64,000 bases of DNA, from the NCBI GenBank assembly GCA_963575645.1, contig OY754470.1, forward strand, positions 33,152,501-33,216,500, given 5' to 3'. The translations under genes were made by a program, and so were the position numbers. The notes beneath the pieces are model-generated. The model saw only the letters and a program-made list of their open reading frames with translations, made no database searches and had not been told where the DNA came from. Positions within the stretch are counted from its first letter, which is position 1, and each line of letters begins with the position of its first letter. This document shows, piece after piece, positions 35,671 to 48,299 of the stretch. The DNA is from Xanthostigma xanthostigma. Its lineage: Eukaryota; Arthropoda; Insecta; Raphidioptera; Raphidiidae.

Positions 35671-36630
35671 TTGTAAAATAACGCAATTTTGCCTATAAGG
35701 ACTCATTTGCACGCAATTGTCGTGAAGCATGAAAAAACTGCTTGTCTGCGTTTAAATAATGGTTAATATGCAATTTGCATTTTCTTATAAGAGAATGATC
35801 CAAACCTGAATGTTATAGTGTAAATAGACTTACCTTCATGAAATAAAGCAATTTTGCCTATAAGGACTCATTTGCACGCAATTGTCGTGAAGCATGTAAA
35901 AACTGCTTGTCTGCGTTAAAATAATGGTTAATATGCAGTTTGCATTTTCTTATGAGAGAATGATCCAAACCTGAATGTTATAGTGAAAATAGACTTACCT
36001 TTGTAAAATAACGCAATTTGGCCTATAAGGACTCATTTGCACGCAATTGTCGTAAAGCATGTAAAAACTGCTTGTCTGCGTTTAAATAATGGTTAATATG
36101 CAATTTGCATTTTCTTATGAGAGATTGATCCAAACCTGAATGTTATAGTGTAAATAGACTTACCTTCATGAAATAAAGCAATTTTGCCTATAAGGACTCA
36201 TTTGCACGCAATTGTCGTGAAGCATGTAAAAACTGCTTGTCTGCGTTAAAATAATGGTTAATATGCAGTTTGCATTTTCTTATGAGAGAATGATCCAAAC
36301 CTGAATGTTATAGTGAAAATAGACTTACCTTTGTAAAATAACGCAATTTGGCCTATAAGGACTCATTTGCACGCAATTGTCGTAAAGCATGTAAAAACTG
36401 CTTGTCTGCGTTTAAATAATGGTTAATATGCAATTTGCATTTTCTTATAAGAGAATGATCCAAACCTGAATGTTATAGTGTAAATAGACTTACCTTCATG
36501 AAATAAAGCAATTTTGCCTATAAGGACTCATTTGCACGCAATTGTCGTGAAGCATGTAAAAACTGCTTGTCTGCGTTTAAATAATGGTTAATATGCAGTT
36601 TGCATTTTCTGATGAGAGAATGATCCAAAC
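35671..36630 (+). repeat. Local dimeric higher-order repeat (330 bp)
   Basis: The TTGTAAAATAACGCAATTT marker recurs at 35671, 36001 and 36331, exactly two monomers apart. The intervening monomer is the TTCATGAAATAAAGC subtype. Three consecutive dimers are nearly identical. Confidence 0.8.
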
Positions 36631-37719
36631 CTGAATGTTATAGTGTTAATAGACTTACCTTTGTAAAATAAAGCAATTTTGCCTATAAGGACTCATTTGC
36701 ACGCAATTGTCGTGAAGCATGTAAAAACTGCTTGTCTGCGTAAAAATGATAGTAAATATGCAGTTTGCATTTTCTTATGAGAGAATGATCCAAACCTGAA
36801 TGTTATAGTGTAAATAAACTTACCCTCATGAAATAAAGCAATTTTGCTTATAAAGACTCATTTGCACCTAATTGTCGTAAAGCATGAAAAAACTGCTTGT
36901 CTGCGTTTAAATAATGGTTAATATGCAGTTTGCATTTTCTTATGAGAGAATGATCCAAACCTGAATGTTATAGTATAAATAGACTTACCTTCATGAAATA
37001 AAGCAATTTTGCCTATAAGGACTCATTTGCCACTAATTGTCATAAAGCATGTAAAAACTGCTTGTATGCGTTAAAATAATGGTTAATATGCAGTTTGCAT
37101 TTTCTTATGAGAGAATGATCCAAACCTGAATGTTATAGTGTAAATAGACTTACCTTCATGAAATAAATCAATTTTGCCTATAAGGACTCATTTGCCCCTA
37201 ATTGTCATAAAGCATGTAAAAACTGCTTGTATGCGATAAAATAATGTATAATATGCAGTTTGCATTTTCTTATGAGAGAATGATCCAAACCTAAATGTTA
37301 TAGTGAAAATAGACTTACCTTTGTAAAATAAAGCAATTTTTCCTATAAGGACTCATTTGCACGCAATTGTCGTGAAGCATGTAAAAACTGCTTGTCTGCG
37401 TTAAAATAATGGTTAATATGCAGTTTGCATTTTCTTATGAGAGAATGATCCAAACCTGAATGTTATAGTGTAAATAGACTTACCCCCATGAAATAAAGCA
37501 ATTTTGCCTATAAGGACTCATTTGCACCTAATTGTCATAAAGCATGTAAAAACTGCTTGTATGCGTTAAAATGATAGTAAATATGCAGTTTGCATTTTCT
37601 TATGAGAGAATGATCCAAACCTGAATGTTATAGTGTAAATAGACTTACCTTTGTAAAATAAAGCAATTTTGCCTACAAGGACTCATTTGCACGCAATTGT
37701 CGTGAAGCATGTGTAAACT

Positions 37720-38125
37720 GCTTGTCTGCGTGAAAATGATAGTAAATATGCAGTTTGCATTTTCTTATGAGAGAATGATCCAAACCTGAATGTTATATTG
37801 TAAATAGACTTACCCTCATGAAATAAAGCACTTTTGCCTATAAGGCCTCATTTGCACCTAATTGTCGTAAAGCATGTAAAAACTGCTTGTCAGCGTTAAA
37901 ATAATAGTTAATATGCAGTTTGCATTTTCTTATGAGAGAATGATCTAAACCTGACAAGCAGTTTTTACATGCTTTACGACAATTAGGTGCAAATGAGGCC
38001 TTATAGGCAAAAGTGCTTTATTTCATTAAGGGGAAGTCTATTTACAATATAACATTCAGGTTTGGATCATTCTCTCATAAGAAAATGCAAACTGCATATT
38101 TACTATCATTTTCACGCAGACATGC
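37720..38125. repeat. Fold-back junction where array orientation flips
   Basis: Forward satellite ends ...TCTAAACCTGA and reverse satellite begins CTGACAAGCAG, sharing CTGA at 37951-37954. The segment up to 37893 and that from 37951 are reverse complements with a 57-bp loop. Both arms carry the same uncommon variants (AAAGCACTTTTG with AAGGCCTC, and ATATTG/CAATAT instead of ATAGTG). Pairing fades about 175 bp from the junction. Confidence 0.85.
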
Positions 38126-39079
38126 AGTTTTCACATGTTTTACGACAATTAGGTAGAAGTAAGTCTTTAAAGGCAAAATTGTTTTATTTCACAAAGGTAA
38201 GTCTACTTTCACTATAACATTCAGGTTTGGATCATTCTCTCATAGGAAAATGCAAACTGCATATTAACTATTATTTTAACGCAGACAAGAAGTTTTTACA
38301 TGCTTCACGACAATTGCGTGCAAATGAGTCCTTATAGGCAAAATTGCTTTATTTTACAAAGGTAAGTCTATTTACACTATAACATTCAGGTTTGGATCAT
38401 TCTCTCATAAGAAAATGCAAACTGCATATTTACTATCATTTTAACGCATACAAGCAGTTTTTACATGCTTTATGACAATTAGGTGCAAATGAGTCCTTAT
38501 AGGCAAAATTGCTTTATTTCATGAGGGTAAGTCTATTTACACTATAACATTCAGGTTTGGATCATTCGCTCATAAGAAAATGCAAACTGCATATTAACCA
38601 TTATTTTAACGCAGACAAGCAGTTTTTACATGCTTCACGACAATTGCGTGCAAATGAGTCCTTATAGGCAAAATTGCTTTATTTCATGAGGGTAAGTCTA
38701 TTTTCACTATAACATTTAGGTTTGGATCATTCTCTCATAAGAAAATGCAAACTGCATATTATACATTATTTTATCGCATACAAGCAGTTTTTACATGCTT
38801 TATGACAATTAGGGGCAAATGCGTCCTTATAGGCAAAATTGATTTATTTCATGAAGGTAAGTCTATTTACACTATAACATTCAGGTTTGGATCATTCTCT
38901 CATAAGAAAATGCAAACTGCATATTAACCATTATTTTAACGCTGACAGGCAGTTTTTACATGCTTTATGACAATTAGGGGCAAATGAGTCCTTATAGGCA
39001 AAATTGCTTTATTTCATGAAGGTAAGTCTATTTACACTATAACATTCAGGTTTGGATCATTCTCTCATAAGAAAATGCA

Positions 39080-41070
39080 AACTGCATATTAACCATTATT
39101 TTAACGCTGACAAGCAGTTTTTACATGCTTTATGACAATTAGGTGCAAATGAGTCTTTATAGGCAAAATTGCTTTATTTCATGAGGGTAAGTCTGTTTAC
39201 ACTATAACATTCAGGTTTGGATCATTCTCTCATAAGAAAATGCAAACTGCATATTTACTATCATTTTTACGCAGACAAGCAGTTTTTACATGCTTCACGA
39301 CAATTGCGTGCAAATGAGCCTTATAGGCAAAATTGCTTTATTTTACAAAGGTAAGTCTATTAACACTATAACATTCAGGTTTGGAACATTCTCTCATAAG
39401 AAAATGCAAATTGCATATTAACCATTATTTAAACGCAAACAAGCAGTTTTTACATGCTTCACGACAATTGCGTGCAAATGAGTCCTTATAGGCAAAATTG
39501 CGTTATTTTACAAAGGTAAGTCTATTTTCACTATAACATTCAGGTTTGGATCATTCTCTCATAAGAAAATGCAAACTGCATATTAACCATTATTTTAACG
39601 CATACAAACAGTTTTTACATGCTTTATGAAAATTAGGGGCAAATGAGTCCTTATAGGCAAAATTGCTTTATTTCATGAAGGTAAGTCTATTTACACCATA
39701 ACATTCAGGTTTGGATCATTCTCTCATAAGAAAATGCAAATTGCATATAAACCATTATTTAAACGCAGACAAGCAGTTTTTACATGCTTCACGACAATTG
39801 CGTGCAAATGAGTCCTTATAGGCAAAATTGCGTTATTTTTCAAAGGTAAGTCTATTTACACTCTAACATTCAGGTTTGGATCATTCTCTCATAAGAAAAT
39901 GCAAACTGCATATTAAGCATTATTTTAACGCATACAAGCAGTTTTTACATGCTTTATGACAATTAGGGGCAAATGAGTCCTTATAGGCAAAATTGCTTTA
40001 TTTCATGAAGGTAAGTCTATTTATACTATAACATTCAGGTTTGGATCATTCTCTCATAAGAAAATGCAAACTGCATATTAACCATTATTTTAACGCTGAC
40101 AAGCAGTTTTTACATGCTTTATGACAATTAGGTGCAAATGAGTCTTTATAGGCAAAATTGCTTTATTTCATGAGGGTAAGTCTGTTTACACTATAACATT
40201 CAGGTTTGGATCATTCTCTCATAAGAAAATGCAAACTGCATATTTACTATCATTTTTACGCAGACAAGCAGTTTTTACATGCTTCACGACAATTGCGTGC
40301 AAATGAGCCTTATAGGCAAAATTGCTTTATTTTACAAAGGTAAGTCTATTAACACTATAACATTCAGGTTTGGAACATTCTCTCATAAGAAAATGCAAAT
40401 TGCATATTAACCATTATTTAAACGCAAACAAGCAGTTTTTACATGCTTCACGACAATTGCGTGCAAATGAGTCCTTATAGGCAAAATTGCGTTATTTTAC
40501 AAAGGTAAGTCTATTTTCACTATAACATTCAGGTTTGGATCATTCTCTCATAAGAAAATGCAAACTGCATATTAACCATTATTTTAACGCATACAAACAG
40601 TTTTTACATGCTTTATGAAAATTAGGGGCAAATGAGTCCTTATAGGCAAAATTGCTTTATTTCATGAAGGTAAGTCTATTTACACCATAACATTCAGGTT
40701 TGGATCATTCTCTCATAAGAAAATGCAAATTGCATATAAACCATTATTTAAACGCAGACAAGCAGTTTTTACATGCTTCACGACAATTGCGTGCAAATGA
40801 GTCCTTATAGGCAAAATTGCGTTATTTTTCAAAGGTAAGTCTATTTACACTCTAACATTCAGGTTTGGATCATTCTCTCATAAGAAAATGCAAACTGCAT
40901 ATTAAGCATTATTTTAACGCATACAAGCAGTTTTTACATGCTTTATGACAATTAGGGGCAAATGAGTCCTTATAGGCAAAATTGCTAAATTTCATGAAGG
41001 TAAGTCTATTTATACTATAACATTCAGGTTTGGATCATTCTCTCATAAGAAAATGCAAACTGCATATTAA
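39080..41070 (-). repeat. Tandem 6-mer higher-order repeat (989 bp, two copies)
   Basis: Positions match at an offset of 989 bp (6 x 165 minus 1), the missing base being in the shared variant GAGCCTTATAGG (39317 and about 40306). Shared rare variants include GTCTGTTTAC (39191 and 40180), TATTAACACTATAAC and CACCATAAC. Similarity ends at about 41075. Confidence 0.87.
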
Positions 41071-44000
41071 CTATTATTTAAACGCAGACAAGCAGTTTTT
41101 TCATGCTTTACGACAATTAGGTGCAAATGAGTCTTTATAAGCAAAATTGCTTTATTTCATGAGGGTAGGTCTATTTACACTATAACATTCAGGTTTGGAT
41201 CATTCTCTCATAAGAAAATGCAAACTGCATATTAACCATTATTTAAACGCAGACAAGCAGTTTTTTTATGCTTCACGACAATTGCGTGCAAATGAGTCCT
41301 TATAGGCAAAATTGCTTTATTTTACAAAGGTAAGTCTATTTTCACTATAACATTCAGGTTTGGATCATTCTCTCATAAGAAAATGCAAACTGCTCATTAA
41401 CCATTATTTAAACGCAGACAAGCAGTTTTTACATGCTTTACGACAATTAGGTGCAAATGAGTCTTTATAGGCAAAATTGCTTTATTACATGAGGGTAAGT
41501 CTGTTTACACTATAACATTCAGGTTTGGATCATTCTCTCATAAGAAAATGCAAACTGCATATTAACCATTATTTAAACGCAGACAAGCAGTTTTTATATG
41601 CTTCACGACAATTGCGTGCAAATGAGTCCTTATAGGCAAAATTGCTTTATTTTACAAAGGTAAGTCTATTTTCACTATAACATTCAGGTTTGGATCATTC
41701 TCTCATAAGAAAATGCAAACTGCATATTATACATTATTTTAACGCATACAAGCAGTTTTTACATGCTTTATAACAATAAGGGGCAAAAGAGTCCTTATAG
41801 GCAAAATTGCTTTATTTCATAAAGGTAAGTCTGTTTTCACTATAACATTCAGGTTTGGATCATTCTCTCATAAGAAAATGCAAACTGCATATTAACCATT
41901 ATTTTAACGCAGACAAGCAGTTTTTACATGGTTCACGACAATTGCGTGCAAATGAGTCCTTATAGGCAAAATTGCTTTATTTCATGAGGGTAAGTCTATT
42001 TACACTATAACGTTCAGGTTTGGATTATTCTCTCATAAGAAAATGCAAACTGCATATTAACCATTATTTTAACGCAGACAAGCAGTTTTTACATGGTTCA
42101 CGACAATTGCGTGCAAATGAGTCCTTATAGGCAAAATTGCTTTGTTTTACAAAGGTAAGTCTATTTACACTATAACATTCAGGTTTGGATCATTCTCTCA
42201 TAAGAAAATGCAAACTGCATATTAACCATTATTTTAACGCATACAAGCAGTTTTTACATGCTTTATGACAATTAGGGGCAAAAGAGTCCTTATAGGCAAA
42301 ATTGCTTTATTTCATGAGGGTAAGTCTATTTACACTATAACATTCAGGTTTGGATCGTTCTCTCATAAGAAAATGCAAACTGCATATTTACTATCATTTT
42401 AACGCATACAAGCAGTTTTTACATGCTTTATGACAATTAAGTGCAAATGAGTCTTTATTGGCAAAATTGCTTTATTTCATGAGGGTAAGTCTATTTACAC
42501 TAAAACATTCAGGTTTGGATCATTCTCTCATAAGAAAATGCAAACTGCATATTAACCATTATTTTAACGCATACAAGCAGTTTTTACATGCTTTATGACA
42601 ATTAGGGGCAAATGAGTCCTTATAGGCAAAATTGCTTTATTTCATTAAGGTAAGTCTATTTACACTATAACATTCAGGTTTGGATCATTCTCTCATAAGA
42701 AAATGCAGACTGCATATTAACCATTATTTTAACGCTGACAAGCAGTTTTTACATGCTTTACGACAATTAGGTGCAAATGAGGCCTTATAGGCAAAAGTGC
42801 TTTATTTCATGAGGGTAAGTCTATTTACACTATAACATTCAGGTTTGGATCATTGTCTCATAAGAAAATGCAAACTGCATATTAACCATTATTTTAACGC
42901 AGACAAGCAGTTTTTACATGCTTCACGACAATTGCGTGCAAATGAGTCCTTATAAGCAAAATTGCTTTATTTTATAAAGGTAAGTCTATTTACACTATAA
43001 CATTCAGGTTTGGATCATTCTCTCATAAGAAAATGCAAACTGCATATTTACTAAAATTTTAACGCAGACAAGCAGTTTTTACATGCTTCACGATAATTGC
43101 GTGCAAATGAGTCTTTATAGGCAAAATTGCTTTATTTTACAAAGGAAAGTCTATTTACACTATAACATTTAGGTTTGGATCATTCTCACATAAGAAAATG
43201 CAAACTTCATATTTACTTCCATTTTCACGCAGAAAAGCAGTTTTTACATGCTTCACGACAATTGCGTGCAAATGAGTCCTTATAGGCAAAATTGCTTTAT
43301 TTTACAAAGGTAAGTCTATTTACACTATAACATTCAGGTTTGGATCATTCTCTCATAAGAAAATGCAAACTGCATATTAACCATTATTTAAACGCAGACA
43401 AGCAGTTTTTACATGCTTTACGACAATTAGGTGCAAATGAGTCTTTATAGGCAACATTGCTTTATTTCATGAGGGTAAGTCTATTTACACTATAACACTC
43501 AGGTTTGGATCATTCTCTCATAAGAAAATGCAAACTGCATATTGACTATCATTTTTACGCAGACAAGCAGTTTTTACATGCTTCACGACAATTGCGTGCA
43601 AATGAGTCCTTATAGGCAAAATTGCTTTATTTTACAAAGGTAAGTCTATTTACACTATAACATTCAGGTTTGGATCATTCTCTCATAAGAAAATGCAATC
43701 TGCATATTAACCATTATTTTAACGCATACAAGCAGTTTTTACATGTTTTATGACAATTAGGGGCAAATGAGTCCTTATAGGCAAAATTGCTTTATTTCAT
43801 GAAGGTAAGTCTATTTACACTATAACATTCCGGTTTGGATCATTCTCTCATAAGAAAATGCAAACTGCATATTTACTATCATTTTCACGCAGACAAGCAG
43901 TTTTCACATGTTTTACGACAATTAGGTGGAAATAAGTCCTTAAAGGCAAAATTGTTTTATTTCACAAAGGTAAGTCTACTTTCACTATAACATTCAGGTT

Positions 44001-46840
44001 TGGATCATTCTCTCATAAGAAAATGCAAACTGCATATTAACCATTATTTTAACGCAGACAAGCAGTTTTTATATGCTTCACGACAATTGCGTGCAAATGA
44101 GTCCTTATAAGCAAAATTGCTTTATTTTACAAAGGTAAGTCTATTTACACTATAACATTCAGGTTTGGATTCTTTTCTCATAAGAAAATGCAAACTGCAT
44201 ATTAACCATTATTTTAACGCATACAAGCAGTTTTTACATGCTTTATGACAATTAGGGGCAAATCAGTCCTTATAGGCAAAATTGCTTTATTTTATGAAGG
44301 TAAGTCTATTTAGAACATTCAGGTTTGGATCTTTCTCTCATAAGAAAATGCAAACTGCATATTAACCATTATTTAAACGCAGACAAGCAGTTTTTACATG
44401 CTTTACGACAATTAGGTGCAAATGAGTCTTTATAGGCAACATTGCTTTATTTCATGAGGGTAAGTCTATTTACACTACAACATTCAGGTTTGGATCATTC
44501 TCTCATAAGAAAATGCAAACTGCATATTTACTATCATTTTTACGCAGACAAGCAGTTTTTACATGCTTCACGACAATTGCGTGCAAATGAGTCCTTATAG
44601 GCAAAATTGCTTTATTTTACAAAGGTAAGTCTATTTACACTATAACATTCAGGTTTGGATCATTCTCTCATAAGAAAATGCAATCTGCATATTAACCATT
44701 ATTTTAACGCATACAAGCAGTTTTTACATGCTTTATGACAATTAGGGGCAAATGAGTCCTTATAGGCAAAACTGCTTTATTTCATGAAGGTAAGTCTATT
44801 TACACCATAACATTCAGGTTTGGATCATTCTCTCATAAGAAAATGCAAATTGCATATAAACCATTATTTAAACGCAGACAAGCAGTTTTTACATGCTTCA
44901 CGACAATTGCGTGCAAATGAGTCCTTATAGGCAAAATTGCGTTATTTTTCAAAGGTAAGTCTATTTACACTCTAACATTCAGGTTTGGATCATTCTCTCA
45001 TAAGAAAATGCAAACTGCATATTAACCATTATTTTAACGCATACAAGCAGTTTTTACATGCTTTATGACAATTAGGGGCAAATGAGTCCTTATAGGCAAA
45101 ATTGCTTTATTTCATGAAGGTAAGTCTATTTATACTATAACATTCAGGTTTGGATCATTCTCTCATAAGAAAATGCAAACTGCATATTAACTATTATTTA
45201 AACGAAGACAAGCAGTTTTTTCATGCTTTACGACAATTAGGTGCAAGTGAGTCTTTATAAGCAAAATTGCTTTATTTCATGAGGGTAAGTCTATTTACAC
45301 TATAACATTCAGGTTTGGATCATTCTCTCATAAGAAAATGCAAACTGCATATTAACCATTATTTCAACGCATACAAGCAGTTTTTACATGCTGTATGACA
45401 ATTAGGTGCAAATGAGTCCTTATAGGCAAAATTGCTTTATTTCATGAGGGTAAGTCTATTTACACTATAACATTCAGGTTTGGATCATTCTCTCATAAGA
45501 AAATGAAAACTGCATATTAACCATTCTTTTAACGCATACAAGCAGTTTTTACATGCTTTATGACAATTAGGGGCTAATGGGTCCTTATAGGCAAAATTGC
45601 TTTATTTCATGAAGGTTAGTCTATTTACACTATAACATTCAGGTTTGGATTATTCTCTCATAAGAAAATGCAAACTGCATATTAACCATTATTTTATTGC
45701 AGACAAGCAGTTTTTACATACTTTACGACAATTAGGTGCAAATGAGTCCTTATAGGCAAAATTGCTTTATTTCACAAAGGTAGGTTTACTTACACTATAA
45801 CATTCAGGTTTGGATCATTCTCTCACAAGAAAATGCAAACTGCATATTAACTATTATTTTAACGCATACAAGCAGTTTTTACATGCGTTATGACAATTAG
45901 GTGCAAATGAGTCCTTATAGGCAAAATTGCTTTATTTCGTGAGGGTAAGTCTATTTACACTATTACCAACAGGTTTGGATCATTCTCTCATAAGAAAATG
46001 CAAACTGCATATTTACTATAATTTTCACGCAGACAAGCAGTTTTCACATGTTTTACGACAATTAGGTGGAAATAAGTCCTTAAAGGCAAAATTGTTTTAT
46101 TTCACAAAGGTAAGTCTACTTTCACTATAACATTCAGGTTTGGATCATTCTCTCATAAGAAAATGCAAACTGCATATTAACCATTATTTTAACGCAGACA
46201 AGCAGTTTTTATATGCTTCACGACAATTGCGTGCAAATGAGTCCTTATAAGCAAAATTGCTTTATTTTACAAAGGTAAGTCTATTTACACTATAACATTC
46301 AGGTTTGGATTCTTCTGTCATAAGAAAATGCAAACTGCATATTAACCATTATTTTAACGCATACAAGCGGTTTTTACATGCTTTATGACAATTAGGGCCA
46401 AATGAGTCCTTATAGGCAAAATTGCTTTATTTCATGAGGGTAAGTCTATTTACACTATAACATTCAGGTTTGGATCATTCTCTCATAAGAAATTGCAAAC
46501 TGCATATTTACTATCATTTTTACGCAGACAAGCAGTTTTTACATGCTTCACGACAATTGCGTGCAAATGAGTCCTCATAGGCAAAATTGCTTCATTTTAC
46601 AAAGGTTAGTCTATTTACACTCTAACATTCAGGTTTGGATCATTCTTTCATAAGAAAATGCAAACTGCATATTAACCATTATTTTAACGCATACAAGCAG
46701 TTTTTACATGCTTTATGACAATTAGGGGCAAATGAGTCCTTATAGGCAAAATTGCTTTATTTCATGAAGGTAAGTCTATTTATACTATAACATTCAGGTT
46801 TGGATCATTCTCTCATAAGAAAATGCAAACTGCATATTAA

Positions 46841-47330
46841 CCATTATTTCAACGCATACAAGCAGTTTTTACATGCTTTATGACAATTAGGTGCAAATGA
46901 GTCCTTATAGGCAAAATTGCTTTATTTCATGAAGCTAAGTCTATTTACACTATAACATTCAGGTTTGGATCATTCTCTCATAAGAAAATGCAAACTGCAT
47001 ATTAACCATTATTTCAACGCATACAAGCAGTTTTTACATGCTTTATGACAATTAGGTGCAAATGAGTCTTTATAAGCAAAATTGCTTTATTTCATGAAGC
47101 TAAGTCTATTTACACTATAACATTCAGGTTTGGATCATTCTCTCATAAGAAAATGCAAACTGCATATTAACCATTATTTCAACGCATACAAGCAGTTTTT
47201 ACATGCTTTATGACAATTAGGTGCAAATGAGTCCTTATAGGCAAAATTGCTTTATTTCATGAAGGTTAGTCTATTTACACTATAACATTCAGGTTTGGAT
47301 CATTCTCTCATAAAAAAATGCAAATAGCAT
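46841..47330 (-). repeat. Run of near-identical single monomers
   Basis: CCATTATTTCAACGCATACA recurs at 46841, 47006 and 47171, spaced exactly 165 bp, with GAAGCTAAGTC shared by the first two. Adjacent monomers here are far more alike than average. Confidence 0.75.
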
Positions 47331-48299
47331 ATTAACCATTATTTAAACGCAGACAAGCAGTTTTTACATGCTTCACGACAATTGCGTGCAAATGAGTCCT
47401 TATAGGCAAAATTGCGTTATTTTACAAAGGTAAGTCTATTTTCACTATAACATTCAGGTTTGGATCATTCTCTCAAAAGAAAATGCAAACTGCATATTAA
47501 CCATTATTTTAACGCATACAAGCAGTTTTTACATGCTTTATGACAATTAGGGGCAAATGAGTCCTTATAGGCAAAATTGCTTTATTTCATGAAGATAAGT
47601 CTATTTACACTATAACATTCAGGTTTGGATCATTCTCTCATAAGAAAATGCAAACTGCATATTAACCATTATTTCAACGCATACAAGCAGTTTTTACATG
47701 CTTTATGACAATTAGGTGCAAATGAGTCCTTATAGGCAAAATTGCTTTATTTCATGAGGGTAAGTCTATTTACACTATAACATTCAGGTTTGGAGCATTC
47801 TCTCATAAGAAAATGAAAACTGCATATTAACCATTATTTTAACGCATACAAGCAGTTTTTACATGCTTTATGACAATTAGGGGCAAATGGGTCCTTATAG
47901 GCAAAATTGCTTTATTATATGAAGGTTAGTCTATTTACACTATAACATTCAGGTTTGGATTATTCTCTCATAAGAAAATGCAAACTGCATATTAACCATT
48001 ATTTTATTGCAGACAAGCAGTTTTTACATGCTTTACGACAATAAGGTGCAAATGAGTCCTTATAGGCAAAATTGCGTTATTTTACAAAGGTTAGTCTATT
48101 TTTACTATAACATTCAGGTTTCGATCATTCCCTCATAAGAAAATGCAAACTGCATATTTACCATTATTTTAACGCATACAAGCAGTTTTTACATGCTTTA
48201 TGACAATTAGGGGCAAATGAGTCCTTATAGGCAAAAGTGCTTTATTTCATGAGGGTAAGTCTATTTACACTATAACATTCAGGTTTGGATCATTCTCTC

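Larger units (their letters stand above)
31756..37950 (+). repeat. 165-bp satellite array, forward block 2
   Basis: Continuation of forward block 1 in phase, about 37 monomers. Up to roughly 32700 it follows the monomer order downstream of 3661, but lacks two monomers present there. No genes. Confidence 0.95.
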
